From positions 1-10,835 of the forward strand of contig JACCUL010000108.1 of the NCBI GenBank assembly GCA_013811855.1: a stretch of 10,835 nucleotides of DNA. Reading direction: 5' to 3'. A program made the translations under genes and the position numbers. Positions 6,685-10,835 of the stretch are shown piece after piece; the stretch's first letter is position 1; each line of letters starts with the position of its first letter. Origin of the DNA: Acidimicrobiia bacterium (lineage in GTDB: Bacteria; Actinomycetota; Acidimicrobiia; Acidimicrobiales; Ilumatobacteraceae). Below the pieces are notes generated by a model. It was not told the origin of the DNA. It worked only from the letters and a program-made list of their open reading frames with translations, and did not search any database.

Positions 6685-7386
6685 TCATTCTGGCGTGCCC
6701 GCCGGCGCGGCCCGTGCGCCACCACCGCGCGCGACCGCAACGACGACCACGACCAGGGCGAGCCAGCCGAGCCCCGACCACGGTGGACGGGGTTCGACGG
6801 CGGCACCGACGGTGGCGACGGCGTCGACCCAGCCCACGCCCCACCCGATGGGGATCATGACGACGCCGCCGACCGACGGGAGGGCGCCGGCGACCAGGCA
6901 GGCCGGCAGCCCGACGAGCATCACCAACCCTGCCACCGGAACAGCCAGCAGGTTGGCGACCGTGCCGACGAGCGAGAGCCGACCGAACACGAGCACGCTC
7001 GGGACGGCCACGCCGAGCTGGGCGCCGACCGTGATGGCCACCGGCAGCAACCGGACGGCCAGAGGCGGACCGAGGGCCGTGACCCCGAACGTCGCACCGA
7101 CCGACAGCCAGAAACCGACCGACCACACGAGCAGCGGGTCGAGCAGCACGAGGCCGATGACGGCCACCGCGAGCAGGCGCACCGGGTCGCGCTGGCGGCC
7201 GAGCGCGAACGCCGTGGCACCGAGACCGGCCATCACGCCGGCGCGCAGCACCGATGGTTCGGCCCGGGTGAGCACGACGAACCACCCGATCAGCGCCAGC
7301 GACAGCACCCACCGGGCGAACGGCGGCGCCCGCCGCAGCAGCGGACCGGCGGCGGCGAGGACGAACGCCACGTTCTGCCCGGAGAA
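6685..7386 (-). pseudogene. comEC: comEC fragment: C-terminal competence-domain membrane region only
   Basis: ComEC is the inner-membrane channel that passes single-stranded DNA into the cell during natural transformation. About 234 codons remain. Recognisable competence-domain segments are SGQNVAFVLAAAGPLLRR at the very start, EPSVLRAGVMAGLGATAFALG, LLDPLLVWSVGFWLSVGATFG and LSLVGTVANLLAVPVAGLVML. Full ComEC proteins are several hundred residues and carry more membrane helices and an OB-like domain before the SGxN motif. Here homology ends just before that Ser, and the frame meets a TGA at 7414-7416, with only GTG 7369-7371 as an internal start. The C terminus stops after the last helix without a metallo-beta-lactamase domain, which some actinobacterial ComEC lack. 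The fragment is unlikely to be functional. A local rearrangement, a cassette insertion or an assembly joint are the possible causes. Confidence 0.8.
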
Positions 7387-7389
7387 CGT
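7370..7389. repeat. 7-bp perfect inverted repeat at the comEC break point
   Basis: ACGTTCT (7370-7376) and AGAACGT (7383-7389) are perfect inverted complements around a 6-bp GCCCGG core. One arm lies in the comEC Gln-Asn-Val codons and the other begins just where ComEC similarity is lost. It could be the footprint of the event that broke the gene, a recombinase-type dyad, or chance. It lacks a T-run, so it does not look like an intrinsic terminator. Confidence 0.45.
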
Positions 7390-7582
7390 TACACAGTCAG
7401 ATGCGCCGGCCGATCAACTCAATGAGCCGTTGCCCGACGCGAGCCGCCTTGCGTACGAGCGGTCTGAGGCGCGTGTGAGCGACCAGATCGAGTTTTGGCG
7501 TGTCGTCGCCTGAGGCTGAAGCGCCCGTGTCTCGTGGTCGCTCGGGCTACGGCGCGACGGGCGCGCCTTCATTGCCCCGCGG
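7387..7582. other. Junction region between comEC remnant and hemerythrin gene, no confident gene
   Basis: About 195 bp separate the comEC break from the hemerythrin stop. Two short open stretches exist but neither has a start codon and start signal of its own. One is on the plus strand, ending at the TGA 7511-7513 with a tail reading RLAYERSEARVSDQIEFW. The other is on the minus strand, 49 codons (7397-7546) ending RVGQRLIELIGRRI. Either could be the remnant of a lost gene; I do not recognise a family. The base composition is less extreme in GC than the neighbouring genes. No tRNA, transposase or att-like tRNA fragment was recognised. Confidence 0.4.
7551..7567 (-). terminator. Possible terminator hairpin after the hemerythrin gene
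   Basis: GGCGCG (7551-7556) pairs perfectly with CGCGCC (7562-7567) around a 5-base loop, about 15 bases downstream of the hemerythrin TAG on the minus strand. There is no U-tract, so this is at best a hairpin-type or factor-assisted terminator, as often seen in high-GC Actinobacteria. Confidence 0.3.
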
Positions 7583-8011
7583 CTATGCGCGACCCTGTTT
7601 GGCCTCCTCGACGCGCCTGCCTAGCGTTTCGAGCTCGGCCTGATCGACGGCCTGGCGGAACTTCGGGAAGCCTTCGGACTCCTCTTCTTCGACGTGGTGC
7701 TGGACGTCGGCCTTGAGCTCGGCGAGGACACTGTCGACGTCGTCGGTGGTGCCATCCATGGCTTCGAGCTGGGCGACGAGCTCCTTCACCTTGCTGTGTT
7801 CCTGCTCGGCTTCATCGACGATGTCGTCGAGGCCGGCGGCGCGCATCGCGGGGTACACGATCTGCTCCTCGATCTCGGCGTGCAACGTCAGCTCGGAAGC
7901 GATCTTCGTGACGACTTGCTGCTTGGCTGCGCCGCTGGTCGACTCGGCCCTCGCGAACTGGTCCTCGACCTCACGGTGATCCGCCTCGAGCAGGTTGATG
8001 ACATCGGGCAT
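7583..8011 (-). CDS. Hemerythrin HHE domain protein
   Basis: Hemerythrin-like proteins hold a non-heme di-iron centre in a four-helix bundle and bind O2 or respond to oxidative and nitrosative stress. This 142-residue soluble protein is essentially one HHE domain. Likely iron ligands are H12 (EADHREVE), H44 and E48 (LTLHAEIEEQIVYPAM), H72 (EAEQEHSKV), H105 or H106 and E110 (VQHHVEEEESEGFPKF). The pattern and spacing match the family. I chose the ATG at 8009-8011 because it has AAGGAG at 8017-8022, five bases upstream, and the domain begins at once. A longer open frame to 8086 would read through the end of the preceding gene without similarity. It is the last gene of the right-hand stress cassette. 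The exact role (oxygen sensing, iron storage, peroxide or NO protection) cannot be decided from sequence. Confidence 0.9.
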   Translation of the reverse strand: MPDVINLLEADHREVEDQFARAESTSGAAKQQVVTKIASELTLHAEIEEQIVYPAMRAAGLDDIVDEAEQEHSKVKELVAQLEAMDGTTDDVDSVLAELKADVQHHVEEEESEGFPKFRQAVDQAELETLGRRVEEAKQGRA

Positions 8012-8016
8012 GGTGG

Positions 8017-8022
8017 CTCCTT
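8017..8022 (-). promoter_or_regulatory. Shine-Dalgarno that fixes the hemerythrin start
   Basis: AAGGAG on the minus strand, five bases before the ATG at 8009-8011. It selects this ATG over the longer upstream frame. Confidence 0.7.
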
Positions 8023-8045
8023 CGGCACTCGGTGGTTGTTCTGGG

Positions 8046-8456
8046 TCAAGACAGGCGATCGGCGGCCAGTTCAGGGCGGTCGCCATTCGGCTCGGCGCTC
8101 TGGGATGCGGTGATGTCGGCGTGGTGGATGGCGGCGCGTCCTTGTTCGGAGACGAGTCGTTCGACGATGGTGAGGAGCACTTGGACGCCGGCGACGGACA
8201 GCCCGCGGCGCCATCTCCGCTGGCGCGGCCACGCGGCCGACGTGGCCAGGCTCAGCCAGAAGCCCGTGCAGACGGGGCAGCGAACGAACTCGGCGAGGCG
8301 CTGGGCGGCGCCGGTGCTGCGGTGTGCCGGTGACTGCACCCAGGCGTCGATGCGGTCGCGCACGGGGGCGGTGACGTCGTCGCAAGAGATGGCCCGCGCC
8401 AGGCGCTGCGCGGAGGCCGACGACGGCCACTTCCTCGAGGCGGGGGATGTCGCCAC
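8046..8456 (-). CDS. DUF1360 family protein
   Basis: The 136-residue product matches DUF1360, an uncharacterised family of small, probably membrane-associated proteins. Visible hallmarks are LARAISCDDVTAPVRDRIDAW (about residues 19-39), where the family has an Arg/Ala-rich segment ending in D-[DT]-[VIT]-x-x-P-x-R, and the motif CPVCTGFWLSLA (about 60-71), where the family has C-P-x-C-x-G-F-W. A hydrophobic stretch VAGVQVLLTIVERL follows at about 88-101. The CxxC pair could bind metal or be redox active; that is inference. The start is the GTG at 8454-8456, the only reasonable one before an in-frame stop at 8475-8477; there is no clear Shine-Dalgarno, so the start is uncertain. The C-terminal 25 residues are polar and not part of the family core. 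It lies 53 bp after the DUF3618 gene and 34 bp before hemerythrin, same strand. Confidence 0.72.
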   Translation of the reverse strand: MATSPASRKWPSSASAQRLARAISCDDVTAPVRDRIDAWVQSPAHRSTGAAQRLAEFVRCPVCTGFWLSLATSAAWPRQRRWRRGLSVAGVQVLLTIVERLVSEQGRAAIHHADITASQSAEPNGDRPELAADRLS

Positions 8457-8509
8457 CGGCGAGTGGCGCCGGGCTCACGCCGTCTCGTCGTGGATCGAAC
8501 CGTTGCCGG

Positions 8510-9097
8510 TCAACTGTCGCTGGCCTCGTTCTTGGTGCGGGCGACGGCATCGCGGGCGGCGTCCTGGCTCGTCCGGGCGGCATCCTTGGCCGTTGCGCCG
8601 ACCTCCTGGGCGCCTTCGGTCGCGGTCTGCTTGACCTGCTCCACGGCTTCGGCCGCCGACTCCTTGAGGTCGCCGGCGACCTCCTTGGCCGACTCGACGA
8701 CGGCCTGTTTCACCGGTTCGGCCTTGTCGAGCATCCGGCTGGCGGCGTCGGTCTCGGCGCGGGATGGCGGCCAGATCGCCGCGGCGAGGAAACCGACGCC
8801 GAAGGCCACGGCTCCGGCGGCCATCGGGTGGCCGTGGGTCTGTTCGAGCGCCGCCTCGGGTGCCGCCCGAACCGTGTCGGCAGCCGAGTGGGCCGACTCG
8901 GCGACGGAGCTGGTCGTGTCCGACGCCGTTCCCATGACGCGCTCCTTCACCGATCGCATGCCGGCGGTCAGCCGGTTCTTGCGACGCTCGATGATGCGCC
9001 CCGGGCTGACCCGGTCACCGATGGCGTCCATTGTCGAGCCGAGCTCCGCCCTGGTGTCGGCGATGTCATGCCTCAGCTCTTCTGCGCTTTGGCCCAT
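8510..9097 (-). CDS. DUF3618 membrane protein with LEA-like amphipathic tail
   Basis: The 195-residue product opens with the DUF3618 signature, SAEELRHDIADTRAELGSTMDAIGDRVSP (first 32 residues), a helical motif of unknown function common in actinobacterial envelope proteins. A single transmembrane helix lies at about 91-110 (PMAAGAVAFGVGFLAAAIWP). It is followed by an about 80-residue Ala/Lys/Glu-rich amphipathic tail with recurring AKE, AAE and KDAA units, resembling late-embryogenesis-abundant repeats. The ATG at 9095-9097 is fixed by a strong AGGAGG at 9105-9110, seven bases upstream. Its first 25 bases overlap the end of the holin-like gene in another frame, so the two are probably translated together. 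It is likely a single-pass inner-membrane protein linked to envelope stress; the role is inferred only. Confidence 0.85.
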   Translation of the reverse strand: MGQSAEELRHDIADTRAELGSTMDAIGDRVSPGRIIERRKNRLTAGMRSVKERVMGTASDTTSSVAESAHSAADTVRAAPEAALEQTHGHPMAAGAVAFGVGFLAAAIWPPSRAETDAASRMLDKAEPVKQAVVESAKEVAGDLKESAAEAVEQVKQTATEGAQEVGATAKDAARTSQDAARDAVARTKNEASDS

Positions 9098-9492
9098 TCC
9101 ACGTCCTCCTTGATGCTCTGCTTGGTCTCGGGCAAGGTCTCGATCTGGGCCAGCCGCTTGCGGCCGACGGTGACGAGCACGGCGGCGACGACGACCCACA
9201 GCACGCCGACGAGAGTGAACGCCAACGCCGTGTTCATGGTCTGATCGAGGAGCCAGGCCAGCCCGGCGGACAGGAACGTCAACGCCAGCAGCGCGCCGAC
9301 ACCGGCGGCGGCGAACATGGCGCCGGCCTGCCCCGCTTTCTTGGCTTCGGCTTTGACTTCGGTTTTGGCCAGCTCGACCTCTTGCCGGAACAAGGTTCCG
9401 AGCTCGCTGGTCATCGCCGAGAACAGCTCGCCCAACGAGGCGTCGGGTCGCTTGGCTTGGGTTCCCAGGTCGACGTCACTCTCAGTGTTCAC
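9073..9492 (-). CDS. Phage holin superfamily III-like (PF07332 type) two-TM membrane protein
   Basis: The 139-residue product resembles the 'phage holin family' / Actinobacteriophage holin superfamily III proteins that are widespread in actinobacterial chromosomes outside prophages. Residues 20-55 form an amphipathic helix with the family pattern LGELFSAMTSELGTLFRQEVELAKTEV. Two transmembrane helices follow at about 56-82 and 88-110, with a basic cytosolic patch GRKRL and a charged C terminus. Despite the name, no lysis genes are nearby, so a housekeeping or stress role in the membrane is more likely. The start is GTG at 9490-9492, overlapping the stop of the preceding gene as GTGA, which indicates translational coupling. 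Its 3' end overlaps the DUF3618 gene by 25 bp. Confidence 0.85.
   Translation of the reverse strand: MNTESDVDLGTQAKRPDASLGELFSAMTSELGTLFRQEVELAKTEVKAEAKKAGQAGAMFAAAGVGALLALTFLSAGLAWLLDQTMNTALAFTLVGVLWVVVAAVLVTVGRKRLAQIETLPETKQSIKEDVEWAKAQKS
9105..9110 (-). promoter_or_regulatory. Strong Shine-Dalgarno of the DUF3618 gene
   Basis: AGGAGG on the minus strand, seven bases before ATG 9095-9097 and inside the coding region of the preceding gene. It decides the start against the longer upstream frame, which reads an Arg-rich low-complexity sequence. Confidence 0.75.
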
Positions 9493-10151
9493 GGCTGCAA
9501 CATCCCGCCGGCGTCGGCGAGCGTCGGTGGGGCCAGCTCATAACCCGGATCGGGCGTCGACTCGTACGACGGGCGACTGGCGAACTCCGTCGAGTCGTCG
9601 GCCTCCTTGGCCGCTTGCGCACCGGAGCGGAGCAGTCGCCCGGCCAAGAATCCGGCGCCGCCGGCGGCGACCAAGAAGAGCGCCGGACGGCGGCGAGCGA
9701 ACGCCGACACATCGTCGATCAGGCCCTCGATGCCACCCTCGTCCAAGCGGGACGCCACGGTGGCGACCTTGGCGCGCGCCTCGTCGAAGTAGGACGACAA
9801 CGGCCCGGCTTCCTGCGGACGTCCGTCGGCAAGGGCTTGCAACTGGTCCGAGAGGGTGCGCATCCCGGACGCCGCTTGGCCGGCGCGCTGGGACGCCTGA
9901 TCGCGCAGATCGGCCCGAGCCTGCTCGGCCAAGCCGCTGACCTGACCCTTGGCCTCCTCGACGACGGAGCGCGCCGTGCCGCTGACCTGCGACGCGACCT
10001 TCTTCGCCTCCTCGGCCGCCGTCGACGCGGTGTCGCTGGCCGCCGACTTGGCCGTCTGCAACGTGCCCTCACCGGCGGCATCGTCCGATCCCGTGGTCGC
10101 GGTTCCGGGGCCCGGCTGGGCCATCGCGTTGGGCTCGTGCTCAGTGTCCAA
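9489..10151 (-). CDS. Ala-rich LEA-like protein with one membrane helix, function unknown
   Basis: I do not recognise a named family for this 220-residue product. Residues 1-28 are polar and disordered-looking. Residues 30-105 are an Ala/Glu/Lys/Gln-rich amphipathic helix of LEA or apolipoprotein type (TAKSAASDTASTAAEEAKKV and similar repeats). Residues 120-150 are a mixed helix, and a transmembrane segment lies at about 156-172 (ALFLVAAGGAGFLAGRL) after an RRR patch. A Pro/Ser/Glu-rich tail ends in GGMLQP. The start is TTG at 10149-10151, supported by GGGAGGAG at 10159-10166, seven bases upstream; the next ATG is ten codons in and lacks such a site. Its stop overlaps the GTG of the holin-like gene. 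The arrangement mirrors the DUF3618 protein, with the helix-rich tail before instead of after the membrane segment. A membrane-anchored desiccation or osmotic protectant is a plausible guess only. Confidence 0.8.
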   Translation of the reverse strand: MDTEHEPNAMAQPGPGTATTGSDDAAGEGTLQTAKSAASDTASTAAEEAKKVASQVSGTARSVVEEAKGQVSGLAEQARADLRDQASQRAGQAASGMRTLSDQLQALADGRPQEAGPLSSYFDEARAKVATVASRLDEGGIEGLIDDVSAFARRRPALFLVAAGGAGFLAGRLLRSGAQAAKEADDSTEFASRPSYESTPDPGYELAPPTLADAGGMLQP

Positions 10152-10158
10152 AGTCGTT

Positions 10159-10166
10159 CTCCTCCC
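10159..10166 (-). promoter_or_regulatory. Shine-Dalgarno supporting a TTG start
   Basis: GGGAGGAG on the minus strand, seven bases before the TTG at 10149-10151. It is among the strongest ribosome-binding sites in the window and justifies the rare start codon. Confidence 0.75.
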
Positions 10167-10176
10167 GTGCTGGATG

Positions 10177-10195
10177 GGCGCCGCTACCCGGCGCC
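10177..10195 (-). promoter_or_regulatory. Leader hairpin upstream of the TTG-start gene
   Basis: GGCGCCG (10177-10183) and CGGCGCC (10189-10195) are perfect complements around a 5-base loop, in the 99-bp gap between the DUF2382 gene and the LEA-like gene. Transcribed leftward it would form a GC-rich hairpin 10 bases before the Shine-Dalgarno. It could be an attenuating structure, an mRNA stabiliser or a repressor dyad. There is no U-tract, so I do not call it a terminator. Confidence 0.35.
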
Positions 10196-10250
10196 AGGTT
10201 CAACAACCAACCCGACCCGGAGAACCCACCTTCGGGTGACATCCTGGACC

Positions 10251-10835
10251 TCACGACGAGTCCCGCTGGGTGTCGACGTCCTGGTCCATCTCGACGCGTT
10301 CCTTGCGCACCTCGTCGTCGACGACGACTTCGCCCGTCTCGACTTCGGTCTCGAGGCGCACCCGCTCTTTGGGGACGACTCGCTTCTCCACGTCGACGAC
10401 CTCTTCGCGGAGCACGACCTCGTGCTCGTCGGACGTCAGGTCCCCCCCGACGATGGCGTCGTCGTCGGCGTCGGTGATCGGTTCCGTGACGAGACGGGCC
10501 TTCTCGCGCCGCACGGGCACACGGATCGTGACGTCCTCGGTCTCGACCCACTTGCGCAGCCGGACGCGTCCGGCCTCCTGTGTGCGCGTGTTGACATCGA
10601 GCTCTTCCTCGGAGCGGGTCATGGCCACGTCACTATCGATGCCGGTGGTCGTGTCCGCGTCGCCGCCGGGCTGAGACCGCCCGGCGTCGGACGGTGCGAC
10701 GTCGACGTCGCCGCTCAGGGACTGGCTGTAGTGGGCGTAGAGCGCCGCTTCGTCTTCGGGGCTGAGGTGACCATCGGCCTCGGCGCGTGGCGCGTCCTTG
10801 ACGAGGGACTTCTCGTAGGCGACGACCACGTCGTC
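10251..10835 (-). CDS. PRC-barrel/DUF2382 (YsnF/AvaK-type) stress protein, 5' part cut by window edge
   Basis: The frame is open to the right edge on a codon boundary, so the N terminus is missing; 194 residues are visible. The first 40 match the tail of PRC-barrel proteins (YEKSLVKDAPRAEADGHLSP, then EDEAALYAHYSQ). A Gly/Asp/Ser-rich linker follows, then a DUF2382 domain at about 72-182: MTRSEEELDVNTRTQEAGRV, LRKWVETEDVTIRVPVRREKARL, and repeated REEVVDVEKRVVPKERVRL-type strands rich in Val/Glu/Arg. DUF2382 proteins such as YsnF are linked to general stress in Gram-positive bacteria. The alternating Val/Arg/Glu strands suggest an extended beta structure with an acidic-basic surface. The missing part should be an N-terminal PRC-barrel beginning within about 80-100 residues. 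It is first in the visible stress cassette, 99 bp before the LEA-like gene, so it may be a separate transcription unit. Confidence 0.88.
   Translation of the reverse strand, partial: DDVVVAYEKSLVKDAPRAEADGHLSPEDEAALYAHYSQSLSGDVDVAPSDAGRSQPGGDADTTTGIDSDVAMTRSEEELDVNTRTQEAGRVRLRKWVETEDVTIRVPVRREKARLVTEPITDADDDAIVGGDLTSDEHEVVLREEVVDVEKRVVPKERVRLETEVETGEVVVDDEVRKERVEMDQDVDTQRDSS

Noticed and set aside
6678..6806. N-terminal extension of holA to 6806
   Set aside because: The extra residues are Arg/Ser-rich, overlap the comEC reading frame and have no HolA similarity.
8024..8030. GGCACTC half-site resembling a second CIRCE arm upstream of hemerythrin
   Set aside because: No GAGTGCC partner lies at a 9-bp spacing, so it is not an operator.
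9073..9492. Reading the holin-like gene as evidence of a prophage
   Set aside because: No lysin, capsid, portal, integrase or other phage gene is near, and this family is common in actinobacterial chromosomes.
10227..10238. CACC-TTCG-GGTG mini hairpin after the DUF2382 gene
   Set aside because: The stem is only 4 bp, there is no U-tract, and the TTCG loop is on the strand opposite to transcription; too weak to call a terminator.
1..10835. CRISPR arrays, tRNA or rRNA genes, insertion sequences with terminal repeats
   Set aside because: No regularly spaced repeats, cloverleaf-like stretches or transposase motifs were recognised by eye.

Overview
The window is high-GC chromosomal DNA with strong GC bias at third codon positions, frequent GTG/TTG starts and a typical actinobacterial housekeeping gene set. 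The protein sequences suggest a deep-branching member of the Actinomycetota, possibly Acidimicrobiia, but this placement is inference. All genes except rpsT lie on the minus strand, so they are read from right to left.

Left block (1-5367): a conserved housekeeping and heat-shock run, lepA - hrcA - dnaJ - rsmE - hemW. It links translation (EF-4/LepA, RsmE), the HrcA-controlled chaperone response (HrcA, DnaJ) and heme trafficking (HemW, cut by the left edge). A CIRCE operator (9-bp arms, 9-bp spacer, one mismatch) sits directly before the hrcA ATG, so hrcA and probably dnaJ-rsmE-hemW are autoregulated by HrcA. rsmE and hemW overlap by four bases (GTGA).

Middle block (5368-7386): rpsT (ribosomal protein S20) runs rightward from a 95-bp divergent region shared with lepA. 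It ends tail-to-tail with holA (DNA polymerase III delta), overlapping it by 12 bp. Upstream of holA is comEC, of which only the C-terminal membrane part remains. Homology stops at the Ser-Gly-Gln-Asn motif near 7386, and the frame meets a stop at 7414-7416.

Junction (7387-7582): about 195 bp with no convincing gene. It has a 7-bp inverted repeat exactly at the comEC break and a hairpin behind the next gene.

Right block (7583-10835): a compact minus-strand cassette that looks like an envelope or oxidative stress module. In transcription order it encodes a PRC-barrel/DUF2382 protein (cut by the right edge), an Ala-rich LEA-like membrane-anchored protein, a two-TM holin-superfamily-III-like protein (PF07332 type), a DUF3618 membrane protein with a long amphipathic tail, a DUF1360 protein and a hemerythrin. 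Several of these genes overlap or have strong Shine-Dalgarno sequences. Its position beside a broken comEC makes this side the most interesting part of the window: either an accessory cassette has replaced or interrupted comEC, or there is a rearrangement or assembly joint there.
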